A stretch of DNA of 64,000 bases from Halicephalobus mephisto (GCA_009193035.1 SWDT01000062.1:1-64000), one strand, 5' to 3'; positions 31,522 to 43,823 are shown, numbered from the stretch's first letter. Numbers and translations: made by a program. The notes: generated from the sequence alone by a model not told the origin.

Positions 31522-34500
31522 ATGGAATTTAATTCGAGTTTGCTTCAAACATCGTCTCCCTTGGAGGACTTCATCGAGGAGCCCTCAGGGCCTATCGACA
31601 GATCCGTCATGAACGAACCTGTTGTTAAAAGTTTTTTTTTAGCAACATATATTTTGGTTTTTTTAAGTTGTGTTTTCGGAAACAGCTTAATTATCGTCGT
31701 CATAATTTCGAACAGAAACATGAGGACAGTGACGAATTTCTTCTTGGCTAATCTGGCCATTGCGGATCTGCTTGTTGGAATTTTTTGTGTTTTTCAAAAC
31801 GCTGCTCATTTCGTGCTTTTCGAACACGGTACTTGGCCATTCGGAAAAATGATGTGTCATTCCTACAGTAAGCTCGATTTTTTAAATTTTTATTTTTTAT
31901 TTTTTATTTTTTTTAAGTTTATTTATTACACATGATTCCGAACATCAGTGCCGGGATTCTGGTCCTGCTGTCGATCGAGAGATTCATCGCCGTGATCCGT
32001 CCGATGATCGTCCACCATCTGATGACCAAGGGAGTCCTGGTAGCAAGTACCGTAGTCGTCTGGACAGCAGCCGCAATTATGAATCTTCCTTATCTCATCG
32101 CGGTTCAGTACATAGAATTGGAAAATCCAGAAACCAGAGAACATTATGGAGTGAGATTTCCGTTTCTGAATCACTGACTACAGTAAACCAACCAACTAAA
32201 TTAAAACCAAAAATTGGAGATTTTCAAATTTTAAATAAGTTTAATTTTTAAATTTAAATTTTTCGAATTAGTTCAAAATCAGTCCAAAGATCTTTTGAAA
32301 ACTAAAATTCAGCAACTTTGACGAAGAAATAATTTTTTGTATAAAGTAAAATTCAAACTGCTTCGTCGATGAAGATTAGGCTTGTATATCCTCTCGAAGC
32401 AGTTTTGAGATGTCTTCATCTGGTCTAGAAGATTTCAAAAAATTTTAATAAAATTTAAATTAAAAATACTAAGATGTAAAAAAATTTTAAAATTATCTAA
32501 AAGATTCCAATTAATGACAAAAAAATCAGAAAATAATTCAATACATCTTTTCAGAAAATTCTAGAACATTTTCGAGAATTTCAAACAAGTCTAACAAGAC
32601 CTAAATTAAAAATACTAAGATGTAAAAAAATTTTAAAATTATCTAGGTTTTTATTCCTTCTTAAAGTTCCAATTAATGACAAAAAAATCATAAAATAATT
32701 CAATACATCTTTTCAGAAAATTCTAGAACATTTTCGAAAATTTCAAACAATTTTAATAAGACTTAAATTAAAAATACTAAGATGTAAAAAAATTTTGAAA
32801 TTATCTAGGTCCTTATTTTTTTCAATACCTAAGTCAGAATCTTCTTCATTTCGAAAAATTTTAAAACATCTATTTTTTGAAACTTTTTAAAAATATCCAA
32901 TGGTGGTGTTTTCGATAAGCTCGGATTTTCAGATCTGCACTCGAAGATTCCTCGTGATGGGACAAGTCAACGTTCTCCAGGTCGTCACAACCCTTAACCT
33001 CATCGTTTGGTACCTTGTTCCTTTGAGTATTCTGCTGATTATTTACATCACCATTGGAATTGTCTTGATGAAGTCCACAGACAACAATTCTGTCACCAGA
33101 AGCAGCCAAAGCAGTTCAGCAAGATCCCAACTTCTGAACAGTAAGAATTCCGAATTTTAAATTTTATTTAACGAGTGACGAAGCCCGCCTTCAGTGAACT
33201 CTTTGATTCTATGGTAACACAGATTTTCAGAAATCACGTCTAACTGAATGGAATGAGCATTTAAAAGCTTCTGATTACGGTTTTCACGTTATTTGATTCT
33301 GAGTGGAATCGATGGCAGGATTGTATTCTGATAGAAAATTGATCATAATTGAGTGTAATCAATGTATTTGGATTATGTTTTTTTCCAGTTAAACAAGTAT
33401 TAGTACGTTGATTACATTCAATTATATTCAATCTTCTATCAGAATGCAATCCTATCATCGATTCCACTCAGAATCAAATGATGTGAAAACCGTAATCAGA
33501 AACTTTTAAATCCTGATTCCATTCAGTTAGACGTGATTTCTGAAAATCTATGAACAATTACGAAACTGTCACGTAAAACCAACGTGCAGGTTACTGTAGT
33601 TCTCATGAGATCCCTGATATTCGTGTCGGGAGAATTTCGCAACAACGCTCATTTCTGTTCTTTCGTAAAAGATTTTTAATTTTGTTTAAATTAAATTAAA
33701 TCTTATTTTATTTTTCCAGAACCCTCGACAGACAGTAGGAAACAAGCAAATCTGGAAGCCGTGGACAGCAGGAAAAGAGTCATAAAATTGGTCGTCGTGA
33801 TAGTTTCGTCTTTTGCACTTTTGTCTCTTCCACGATATCTATATTTAACGTGGTCCGTTTGGAGAGATGCTAATTCTCCCAGATGTCTTAATTGTTTGAC
33901 GGCTCTTATTCAACCAACTACGTTCCTTCTGCTTTTCATCAACAGCGGCATCAACCCCATCCTCTACGCCTTCCTCAGCCAAAGATTCCGAACTGCTATC
34001 GCCGACACCCTCACCTGTGCTCATTCAAAGGAAAAGGTAAAAAATTTTCAAAATATTGTAATTTTAAAAAATATAATTTTCGAATTTCCCGCGCAAAAAG
34101 AAACTTATAAAAACGAAAAATGGTAAAACTGGAAATTTTACCAAAATCAATTAGGTGTTTTTTACCTAAATTTTAAATTCCTAAAAATCGCATTGAAATA
34201 ATGTTGAAAAACATTTATTTTTTATAACATAATTTTGGAAATTTTTGAATTTCCCGCGTCAAAGAAATGAAAATAGAAAAAAGGTAAAACTGGAAATTCG
34301 ATCGAAATTGACTCGCTCGGTCCTCACTCGCGTTTTTCGCTTTTCATTTTTTTCAATCCTAAAATGTCCGTGAAAATTCCCAAAATCTGTACTGCGGTAG
34401 TTTTTATAATAATAATTTTGTTAATTTTAAAACTTCTTACGTAAAAATATAAAAGTATAAAAATATTAAATTCTTTTATAATCTTAGAAATTTTATATCG

Positions 34501-34727
34501 AAAAATTTCGTAATAATTTTTATAAATTTCAGAGAAAACATCATGTTTTAATGAAACTTAGGAAAACTCGATGTTCAGAAACCGGCGGAATCATCGGAGT
34601 CACCAAAACTCCCAAAAAAACCTTAACCAAGGCCATTCCTTTGCTGAAACTAAACAACGACCCCGAGGGCCTTGTCAACGCCGGCTACGCCCCCAACGGC
34701 TCTCCTGTGGAAGACAACGTTTTCTGA
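31522..34727 (+). CDS. Rhodopsin-family neuropeptide-type GPCR (432 aa)
   Basis: Five exons, in phase: 31522-31867, 31918-32150, 32933-33140, 33720-34036 and 34533-34727. Seven transmembrane helices are visible. TM1 has GNSLIIVVI; the following loop reads NRNMRTVTNFF; TM2 has LANLAIADLL with the conserved Asp; then WPFGK and the TM3 Cys (MMCHSY). The end of TM3 is SIERFIAVIRP (ERF in place of DRY), TM4 has its Trp, ECL2 supplies a Cys (ICTRRF), and TM7 has NSGINPILYAF. The NMRTVTN/LANLAIADLLVGIFC and WPFG signatures place it with peptide receptors of the RFamide/SIFamide/trissin-like cluster; the exact ligand cannot be told. The TM6 toggle motif CWxP is replaced by LLSLP. Intron 2 carries tandem repeats and intron 3 a MITE. 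The 3' end converges on BAF60 with a gap of 142 bp; a polyadenylation-type AATAAA lies near 34758. Confidence 0.9.
32430..32800. repeat. ~170-bp repeat inside GPCR intron 2
   Basis: Blocks ATACTAAGATGTAAAAAAAT, CAATTAATGACAAAAAAATC and TCAATACATCTTTTCAGAAA occur two to three times in tandem. Confidence 0.75.
33229..33543. repeat. MITE in GPCR intron 3 (AGAAATCACGTCTAACTGAA ends)
   Basis: About 315 bp with long inverted arms (AAATCACGTCTAACTGAATG and complement) and a centre reading GTTAAACAAGTATTAGTACG. A nearly identical copy lies at 50562-50876 in the lipase gene. The small ORF at 33261-33467 is part of it. Confidence 0.85.
34060..34330. repeat. ~250-bp intronic repeat (copy 1)
   Basis: Contains AAAGAAACTTATAAAAACGA, AAATGGTAAAACTGGAA and AATTTCCCGCGTCAAAGAAA. 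It matches 38402-38650 in presenilin intron 3 almost base for base. Seen in GPCR intron 4. Confidence 0.85.
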
Positions 34728-34869
34728 AGACTTCTGCGCAAACTGTACATACTAATTAAATAAAAAACAACGTAATTTTGTAATCCCACAATACGGGTTT
34801 TTACCAATAAAGTTGTCAAAGAACAAATCCACAAACAAGATACATAAATAAAGAGATCAATCCCAAAAC

Positions 34870-36521
34870 TTAGCATATATAATTCTTCGCGTTGATTCCC
34901 ATTTCCAATTCTTTCCGAAGACGACAAATTCTGTTGTAGAAATAACGGAAGGCTCCTTCTTGCATGTCTGGCTGTAAATACCGATCTACTGCCTGAAGCG
35001 GTTGATCCGGGAACGGATTTTTCATTCCTTTCGTTTCCCCATGGGCCAGCATGTTCTTCAAATCCGCTTCTTGGGACTGTTGCCATCTAATCAGGAATTC
35101 ACGAGGATCATCGGCGAAACGTTTATAGTAATCAACGCGTTGTTTCCACTCAGATACCTGTTCCGCTAGATCGTAAAGCTTCATGTCGAGGTTGTGGATA
35201 TCCCCTGTGTTCCCAATAGAAGTCATGAATTGAGACATTGAAGCACGTAGAGGGTCGTCTAAATCCACATCGATGTCGTAGCATGACGTGACTGGTTTTT
35301 CGCTGTCAGTTCGGCGAATAACGTGTCGGATGACGATCGGGTCCGGCATTGAGAGTAAGCCTTGGACTCTTTGGGGGATTTCCATGAATCGCATCCTCTT
35401 GGTCTGGAAGATCTTCTCAAGCATGTCATCGCAGTTGATGAAATCCTTGGCCTTCTGATCCTGTAACTTGTGGCTTCTGACGTACTGCCACAGGGCTTCG
35501 ATGACCCTTGGACGGGTTTCCAGGGCGATGCCTAGGAGCTTAGCCAGATTGGATTGGAGTTTGTACTTCATCGGCTGGTGGTCCAAGGAAAGAAGGATAG
35601 TACAAGTGACGTCGCGGTCCCCGGAACGTTTTACCTGGAATCCGTCAGTTTCGCTCGTGTGAGGAGCCCGGTGCCACTCGACCAGATGATTGTCAGGGCC
35701 GTAGATGTCCTTATCCAATTCAATAACAAGGCTTTTGAAGAAAGTACTGAACTTCCGCTTACTTCTGGCGGCCACAGTTTGAGAATTGGACAACTGAGAT
35801 GGCGGAAGATCCAGCTGATTAGGGGCACAGTCCTCGAAAAGACGGCCTTCGACACGCAGTTCCCACATCGGAAGAGAGCCAGGATCGCCTTCTCTCTGGA
35901 AAATTTAAATATATTAAAGACTTGGAACTCCGGAACTTACGGGCTCGCGTCCGGGAAGAAACACATGGGAAATAAAAACACGCATCTTCTTCTTGATTTT
36001 CTGAGGTCGTTTCAGGGCTTCTTGGATGGTCATTCGTTTCCTGAGCAACAACGCATCCAACCTCGATTCAATAGCGAGCAAATCGACGTAGGATTTCCCT
36101 TCTGGATAAGCTTCAGCGATCTGCAAGGAATTTTACATGTCAAAAGTAATTTAAAAGCCCATGTATCGGAGATGGTCGAAGAACTTCCATATATCGAAGG
36201 TAATTAAGAGTTTTTCATATATCAGAGGTAATTTAAAAGCCCGTATATCGGAGATGGTCGAAGAAGTTCCATATATCGAAAATAATCAAAAATTTGAAAA
36301 CTCACCTCGTTCATGATTGCACGGTCGAGGTTCCGACGTTTCCTGCTCCTGAGGGGTTGAGGACGAGGTCCACCCATCTGAGTGACGCCAGGGGGAGGTG
36401 GCAGTTGCATCGGTCGCTTCGCCGCTGACGGTGGCATCTGGGGCGGCTGCGGATTGAATCTCATTGGCGTTTGACCGCTCATGTTCATATTCATAGGCAT
36501 TTGTCCTGTTTGACGCATCAT
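34870..36521 (-). CDS. swsn-2: SWI/SNF complex subunit BAF60/SMARCD (473 aa)
   Basis: Three exons, in phase 0: 36521-36306, 36120-35941 and 35895-34870. This is a core accessory subunit of BAF-type chromatin remodellers (SWSN-2/HAM-3 in Caenorhabditis), linking the remodeller to transcription factors in the nucleus. Exon 1 encodes a Met/Pro/Gln-rich leader and a basic RSRKRRNLDRAI segment. Exon 2 gives the conserved helical region (SRLDALLLRKRMTIQEALKR) and KKKMRVFISHVFLPG. Exon 3 holds the SWIB/MDM2 fold (about 243-320: YKLQSNLAKLLGI, ALWQYVRSHKLQ, LEKIFQTKRMRF) and the C-terminal coiled coil. Length is close to the family norm. ATG 36521 was chosen because TTTTTCAG precedes it by five bases. 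It diverges from presenilin, with 209 bp between start codons. The antisense ORF 35554-36207 is a shadow. Confidence 0.95.
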
Positions 36522-36534
36522 TTTCACTGAAAAA
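36522..36534 (-). other. Trans-splice acceptor of the BAF60 gene
   Basis: On the minus strand TTTTTCAG|TGAAAATG: a strong 3' splice site five bases before the ATG, with no upstream exon candidate. Confidence 0.6.
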
Positions 36535-36730
36535 CCAAATAATTAATAAAAATTTAAAAAAAAATTAAAAATTAAAAGTGCGCAACAACAAGAACCGACC
36601 CGTTGGTGGCCCGCGCAAGTCTCGAGACGAAAAGGAAAAACTGGCCAAACGGGTCAGCGGTTGCTTTTTATATCGAATTTCGCTTTCAATGAACTCCAGA
36701 TTTCTCCTGAGTTTACCGTAATTTCTAACA
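36522..36730. promoter_or_regulatory. Shared BAF60/presenilin divergent promoter
   Basis: The 209-bp gap is GC-rich compared with its surroundings and contains an inverted pair, GACCCGTTGGTGGCC (about 36598-36612) and GGCCAAACGGGTC (about 36643-36655). A CGCGCAAGTCTCGAGACG block lies between them. No TATA box is obvious. Housekeeping-type bidirectional initiation is inferred. Confidence 0.5.
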
Positions 36731-39700
36731 ATGACATCGAGGCCCGGTCCATCAAGTATCGAAGTGAGTGGGAACGAACCCGTTCAACCAGCTCCTTCAC
36801 GTGAGTTTTCTGGATTTTTTCGAAATTTCTCAAAATTCAATAGGAACTTAAAATTTCTCGGGATTTTGTGGAAGTTTCTGGAACTTTGTAGGATATATTG
36901 AAAGATTCTAAAATATTAAAAAGTCCTGCAGGAGCTTCTGGAGACTTTAAGAATATTGTAGGAGTTTTTGGAACTTTCCAGAATCCAGCGGGAGCTTCTG
37001 AAGTTTTCTAGAAGTCTTCATAATCTACTTCAAGTTTCTAGATATTGAAAAGTCCTGCAGGAGTTTCTGGAGACTTTAAGGATATTGTAGGAGTTTTTGG
37101 AACTTTCCAGAATCCAGCGGGAGCTTCTGAAGTTTTCGAAAATCCTATATAAGCTTCCGTAAACTTCTAGAATCTCATGCAAATTTTCAGAATCTTCCAC
37201 GATCTTTAAAATCTTGACGGCTTTGTAAATTTTATAAAAATTTCACTCTTTCTAAAATCCTGAAAATCTGGAATTTTAAAAATTTTACAGAATTTTCTTA
37301 AACTTTCCAGAATCGGACGGAAAATAAAAACTAAATTTTTAATTTTTTAAAAAATTTATTTTTTTTTCAGGACCTCATCGTCGGCAGAATCCTCACGAAG
37401 CTAAAGAAACAGAACTCAAATATGGTGCTGAACACGTGATCAGGTTATTTATTCCAGTTTCCCTCTGCATGGCCGCCGTTATTTTCACCATGAACACTGT
37501 TGGTTACTACTCCAAAGATGACGGTGTCTACTTGTGAGTTTTTATATACCGTATTTCCTCTAAAATAAGCCCCGGTGCTTATTTTTTTCAATCACCTCCC
37601 AGAGGAGACTTATTCTAAAGGAAATACGTTAAAAATCTCCGTGATTATCCTAGATAGAATTTTATGGAAGATTCTGAAACGCTTTAAAATCGTGAGGACC
37701 TTTGATAGTCTGGCAGAGGCTTATTAAAGTTTTTAGAATTTTCTGATATCTAATGGAAGCTTCCGGAATTTTCTGAAGCCCAGAATTTTCGAAAATTTTG
37801 TTGAATTTTCTAGAATCTTCTATTATAGAATAAACATTTCTAGAATCTTCCAGAATCTAAGTAAAACGTTTTGAATTTTCCAAAGTCTTCTAGAATCAGA
37901 ATCTTTCAATATCTAGTGGACATTTCTGGAATCTTCCAGAATCCAAGCAAAACGTTTTGAATTTTCTAAAACTTTCTAGAATCAGAATTTTCCAAGGTGT
38001 TGTTTAATTTTCTAAAACCTTCCATTATGAAGCATTTCTGGAATCTTTCAGAATTTCATAAAAACTCCAATAATTCTAAAAATTGTTACGAAATTTTTGA
38101 TTTTTAATAATTTTATTTTTACAATCGTTATTTTTCAGGGTGTATACTCCGTTCACTGGAAAAACAGACAGTACAGCCGAGAAATTTGCCATGTCCATCG
38201 GAAACGCCTTGTCCGTTCTTGCCCTTGTCGTCGTGATGACCGGAGTTTTGATATTTTTGTATTATTTTAAATTCTACAAAGTTATCCATTTCTGGTTGAT
38301 GATGAGCAGTTTCATGTTGTTATCGATGTTCATGACGTTATATCTACAGTAAGTTTTTATTCAATTTATAAGGACCATAATTAAAAGCAAATTGATGTAG
38401 TTTTTCGAATTTCCGCGCAAAAAGAAACTTATAAAAACGAAAAATGGTAAAACTGGAAGTTTTACTAAAATCAATTAGCTGTTCTTTACCTAAATTTTAA
38501 GTTCCTAAAAATTCCATTGAAATAATGTTGAAAAACATTTATTTTTTATAACATAATTTTGGAAATTTTTGAATTTCCCGCCTCAAAGAAATGAAAATAG
38601 AAAAAAGGTAAAACTGGAAATTCGACCGAAATTGACTCTCTCGATTCTCTTTCTACTTTTTACCTAAAATCTCAAGTTTATAAAAGCGCTTTTTTAACAC
38701 CTAAACGATAATGGAAAATGGTGTTCGTGTCCTGCAAGTTCGATTCCTCGGATCAAAATTTGCATGAAAATTATGCAAAAAATCATTTGATAAATCAATG
38801 TCAAAAATGACTTTTGTTTTTAGAACAATGACATGGCGATAGTGTCCTCAGGAAGGTGTGTAAAAATTAACTTTTTAAAGGCGATTTTTCGAATAAAAAA
38901 GTCTTGTTTACATGTTAAAATTTTATTTTTTATTTTTACAATAATTTTATATAAAACTTACATATTTAGGCAAGTATTCATGACGTATAACATCACCGTC
39001 GATTATATTACTTTTTGTTTTTGTTTGTACAATTTCGTGGCGATGGGAATGATGTGTATCCACTGGAAAGGCCCTCTTCTTCTTCAACAAGCGTATTTGA
39101 TTATTGTTTCTGCTTTAATGGCTTTGGTTCTGATCAAGCATCTGCCGGATTGGACTGCTTGGACAGTACTTGCGGCTTTATCCATATGGGATTTGATCGC
39201 TGTTTTGTGTCCTCAGGGGCCTTTGAGAATTTTGGTCGAAACAGCTCAAAAAAGAAATGAACCTATTTTTCCAGCGTTGATTTATTCGTCTTCTGTTATA
39301 TATGCTTATGTTGTGATGGGTTCGGCTCCTGGAGATGATCAAAATCAAGATTCTGATGCTCCGTTAGTTAATAATGATTCTGGAAATTCTTCAGCACAAC
39401 AATCAGCAGGTCATTCGCCGGCGGTGGAACCGAAACAAGGACCCATCAGAGTGGCTCCTAATAGAGGGAAAAATAAAGGACAGCAAAATAGAGAACTTCG
39501 AAATCAAGAAGAAATTCAACAAAGAAATCGACAAGGAAATGAGAATTCTCAGAATCAAGAAGTAACAATTATTGAAGATCGTGAGTTTTTAATTTTTTTA
39601 TGTTGGAATTTTGTAGAAATTTAAGTTATTGGGGATTTTTTTAAATATTTTAGAATTTTGTTTTTTTAAAATATTGTAGAATTTTAAAGTTATTTGAGTA

Positions 39701-40548
39701 TTTTTTAATTTTCTAGAATTTTGTTTTTTTTAAAATATTGTAGAATTTTTTGTAGAAGTTTTTAGAATTTTTAAGTTATTTGGGGAATTTTTAATTTTCT
39801 AGAATTTTGTTTTTTTTTTAAATATTCTAGAATTTTATTTTTTTTTAAATTTTTTAGAATTTTGTTTTTTTTAAATAGTCTAAGATTTTTTTGTAAAAGT
39901 TTCTGGAATTTTTAAAAGTTTGTGTTTTTAAACGTTTTAGAATTATAGAACTTTCTAGAAGTCTACGAAAGTTTATGTAATTTGAAAATTTTCTGAAAAA
40001 GTTCAAGATTTTCCAAAATGCAATAGAAACTTGAAATTTTCCTTAATTTTATAAAGTTAATAAAACAGCAAAAATTTTAAAACTTCAGTGAAATTTTCGG
40101 AAATGTCATTGAATTTTTTGAAACTCAGAAGTTCTGTAAAACTATTTTCTACTTTTGTAATGCTGTAATTTTAGAAGGAATCAAACTAGGTCTCGGTGAT
40201 TTTATTTTCTACAGTGTACTTGTTGGAAAAGCCAGTTCTTATGGAGATTGGAACACGACGATCGCATGTTACGTTGCTATTCTTATTGTAAGTATTTCAG
40301 AGTCTTTAAAAATAATAGTATAATTTTTAAAATAATACCGTAATTTTCAGGGTCTTGCATTTACTTTAATGCTTTTGGCAGTATTTCAAAAAGCTCTTCC
40401 TGCTTTACCGATTTCCATTTTTGCTGGTATTATTTTTTATTTTAGGTAAGTTAATTTTTCTGTATTTTGTATAATTGAATTTTTTAGTACGAGAGAATTA
40501 ATTACTCCGTTTATGAGCGATTTAACAATAGCGCAAATTACTCCATAA
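36731..40548 (+). CDS. sel-12: Presenilin, gamma-secretase catalytic subunit (440 aa)
   Basis: Seven exons, in phase: 36731-36800, 37371-37533, 38139-38348, 38970-39580, 40175-40287, 40351-40445 and 40488-40548. An intramembrane aspartyl protease that, in the gamma-secretase complex, cleaves Notch-type receptors and other type I membrane stubs. Landmarks: [13 protein letters not shown] at TM1; YNITVDY and [15 protein letters not shown] in the middle helices; catalytic D222 in [10 protein letters not shown] (TM6, W in place of the usual Y); catalytic D360 in [13 protein letters not shown] (TM7); the PALP motif at 406-409; and [11 protein letters not shown] near the C-terminus. The cytosolic loop (about 265-350) is Asn/Gln-rich, as expected for this least conserved segment. 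Length is close to Caenorhabditis SEL-12. Intron 1 has an internal duplication; introns 2 and 3 hold a MITE and a dispersed repeat. The symbol is by similarity and other presenilin paralogues are possible. Confidence 0.95.
36925..37140. repeat. Duplicated ~120-bp block in presenilin intron 1
   Basis: AAAAGTCCTGCAGGAG, TTCTGGAGACTTTAAG and AACTTTCCAGAATCCAGCGG occur twice in tandem. Confidence 0.75.
37548..37640. repeat. MITE with TATTTCCTCTAAAATAAGCC ends (copy 2)
   Basis: A short hairpin: CGTATTTCCTCTAAAATAAG, then CCCGGTGCTTATT, and inverse end GACTTATTCTAAAGGAAATA. Related to 7280-7530. Confidence 0.7.
38402..38650. repeat. ~250-bp intronic repeat (copy 2)
   Basis: Matches 34060-34330: same AAAGAAACTTATAAAAACGA and TAACATAATTTTGGAAATTT blocks in the same orientation, in presenilin intron 3. 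Confidence 0.85.
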
Positions 40549-41245
40549 TGATGATGAAGTCCTGGTTGAATCTCAATTTTTGAACTTTACTGATTACGGT
40601 AGAAAAAATAATTTTAAGATTATCAATTGTAAGTCGGTTGGTTATACAGTAATGCCGAAGTACTGTAAGTCGATAGAATTCCGAGATGTGTAGTAAGTTA
40701 TTAGAGAATTTCGCATACTGTGTATTTAAGAAGTTTCAAAAATACAAATTAAAAAAATATGGAATTTAAGAATTAAAAAATTTAAATTTGAGAATTTTTA
40801 AGAAGTCTAAAATTTAAGAATTTTAAAAAAAATACGAAATTTTAAAATTTTAAAAAAATACGAAATTTGAAAAAATTTTTATAATTTTTGAAGCATACGG
40901 TATAGAATAATTCCTAGTAGATTACTGTAGGTTTTGTTGTAAGTATTTTGAGTTATTTGAAATTCCTGTATACTGTATGCTCAAGAAGTTAATTAAAAGT
41001 ACTTTTTTGGGAGTTTTACAATTTTTAAAAACATATTTTTTTAGTTTCTTAAGTATACTGTAATTTTCAACAGTTTACTGTAGGTCTTCTCGGAATTATA
41101 TTTTTTTACAGTACATTTGTGTTACTTTATTTTCAACTTTAATAATTTTGAAATTATTGCTTATACTGTAATTACGGTAATTTGGTCATTTTTTGTATTT
41201 ATTTTTTATTTTTTATTTTTTATTTTACAAAATTTTTGAAAAATC
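40549..41245. other. Intergenic between convergent presenilin and UGT genes
   Basis: AT-rich, with scattered TACTGTA motifs and short degenerate repeats. It should hold both 3' UTRs. No further gene was seen. Confidence 0.5.
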
Positions 41246-43823
41246 TTATTTGGAAATGAGCCAAATTAAAAAAATTATAAAAACAAAAATATCGAAATTA
41301 AAATATTCAAATGAATTCATGTTCATTCCTTTTCTTCTGAAAAACATTAAAGATTGATCCGAATCCGGCAGATTAGCGGCTCTTTTGGACAATTTTGATT
41401 CTCTTCTGAATAGTTTCCTAATCAACCAAGCTCCTTCATCAAGAGACGGCATAATTCTATCGAGATTAATCTCATAAAATTTGTCGATATTTTTTTGGAA
41501 AGATTCATCCAAAAGAATCTAAAAAAATTTAAAATACAAAAATAAAACAATTTTAAAAAAAAAATGTTTAATTTTAAATTTTTTTTAAGTGAAAAATAAA
41601 AATCTTCTTTAATTAAAAAGATTAAATTAAAATTTTCTAATTTTTTATTTAAAAAAAGTGAAATTTTCTAATTTTTTATTTACAAAAAATGAAATTTTCT
41701 AATTTTTTATTTACAAAAAATGAAATTTTCTAATTTTTTATTTTAAAAAATTATCTAAAATTCTTTAATTTATAAAAAAAAGTAAAATTTTCTAATTTTT
41801 TATTTACAAAAAGTGAAATTTTCTAAAATTCTTTAATTTTTAAAAAAAAGTAAAATTTTCTAATTTTTTTAACAACAAACTTACTTTATTTAATTCTCTC
41901 ACTATTTGGGCTTTAGTCAAGGTGTACTTGTTCAAAGCAGATCCTATTCCTAGTCGGATTGAAATCCTGGCGTTTAATCCTTGTTCGGCAAACACGGGCA
42001 AGAACAGTATTGGGGTTCTTGTGCAGAGGGCTTCTTTGAAACTTTTGAGACCTCCATGAGACATGAATAATTTCGTTTTTTCGTGAGCCAAAAGAGCATA
42101 CTGTGGAACCCAAGGGATGATTTTAACGTTGTTATTCAATTTTGGTAAAGTTCGATTTTTCAATGACTTCATCGACATGACTATTTTGTAATCCGGAAAT
42201 TCGTTCAAAGCAGAAAATAAAGCGTCAAAAACGAATTCTGGACAATTGTCGAAATTCAAAATTGAACCAAAAGCGAGGTAAATAGTTCCTAAAAAATTAA
42301 AAAATATAAAAATAAAAAATAACTTTTTTTTGCAAAATATAAAAATTAAAAAATTAATTTTTTTTAATTTAAAAATAAAAAATAAACTTTATAAAAAAAT
42401 AAAAAATAAATTTTTTTTGCAAAATTATCCAATATTTCTTAAATTTAAAAATAAAAAATAAATTTTTTTTTGCAAAATTATTTTAAATTAAGATTTAATT
42501 TTTTTTAAATTATTTTTAATTTTTTTTATTTTAAAAATTTGCATTAAATTTTGGAAAATTATTTTTTAAAAATAAAAAATCAAACCTTTTGAATTTTGAT
42601 CTTCGACGAAAGCCTTGAGGTCTCCTTCGAGAAGAGGAGTTTTCTTACAGTGGCTTCCGATGCTTCTGAAGTCGTTTCCATGAGGCACAATTCTCCCGAT
42701 TCTGTCGAAACTTTCTCGAAGATGCATTTCGGCTTCTTTCATGACTTCAGAAGTGTCGAATTTAACTGATGTCAATTTCGAAGGAGAATTGTAACCGTAA
42801 ATTTTTGGAACTTAAAAAATTTTTAATATTAATTTTAATAATAAATTAAATTTTTTAAGACACAATTGATGAGATTTTTTTCAAATTTCGAAATTATCAA
42901 TTTTTATTTAATTTTAGTAAATTTAAAAATTTTACAATTTTTAAAAATTCTCTAAATTTTCGGATTTGGAAGTTTTTTAAATTTTACAATTTTTTAAAAT
43001 TCTCTAAATTTTCGGATTTGAAAGTTTTTTAAATTCTAAAATTTTACAATCTTTTTAAATTTTCTAACTTTTCGAATTTGAAAGTTTTTAAAATTTTAAA
43101 ATTTTTTTAAATTCTCTAAATTTTCGGATTTGAAAGTTTTTTAAATTCTAAAAACTCACCAATATACCAAAAAGACGAAATTTCTAACACAGCTTCTAAA
43201 ACATTGTACATTCTGTAATAAAATTCTCCAGATTTAAAAGAATCATTTGGATCTGTCGGAAGAAAAGTCCCGTGGGTGGCATCCAAGGCCGGGGTATGTC
43301 CCATGGCGATATCCGCAACATTCGTTTCAGGACCAATATTACTGGTTGTAAAAATAATATATGGTACACAATTTAATTTTTTAAACATTTTTGAAATTGT
43401 CATTCCATGAACAGAAAAAATTTCATCAACAATAATTAAATCGTAAAAATTATTTAATAAATTTTTTAATTTATTTCCTGCATATTTCATAATTCTGTCC
43501 ATTTCATCATCTCCATTTTTCTGGATCATGGCCATCATGGCCGAATGCGGATCATGTCTCCAAAGAACATACGAAACAAATTCCGTTACAGTAGGCAAAG
43601 TCGGAAGATAAACATGAACAATATCAGCTTTAAAATTTATTTTTATCGGATTTTTATCGTTTCCAGTGTTGAAAATTGTCAATTCATGTCCATCTTGAGA
43701 TAATCGTTCCAAAAATGGCAACATACTAAGAAGATGACTAGTTTCTTCATGGACATACAGTACCAAAATTCGTTCACCATTGCATAAAAAAATAAAAGAA
43801 AATAAAAAATATATAAAATACAT
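41246..43823 (-). CDS. ugt: UDP-glycosyltransferase (UGT family, 521 aa)
   Basis: Four exons, in phase: 43823-43160, 42810-42586, 42288-41885 and 41518-41246. It transfers a sugar from UDP-sugar to small lipophilic acceptors in the ER lumen (detoxification, hormone or pigment metabolism). A signal peptide is at 1-16 (IYFLFSFIFLCNG). The N-terminal acceptor domain has the early GHELTIFNT block. The donor domain begins GTIYLAFGSIL and carries the UGT signature (WVPQYALLAHEKTKLFMSHG, then GGLKSFKEAL and PVFAEQGLNA). A C-terminal membrane anchor (FDIFVFIIFLIWLI) ends in a very short SK tail without the usual dilysine signal. The signature has AEQ where ADQ is more common. Length is normal for the family. 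Introns are filled with A/T repeats. Which UGT subfamily it belongs to cannot be told. Confidence 0.93.

Noticed and set aside
35554..36207. 217-aa plus-strand ORF
   Set aside because: Antisense to BAF60 exons and introns; no family motifs and it crosses splice sites of the real gene.
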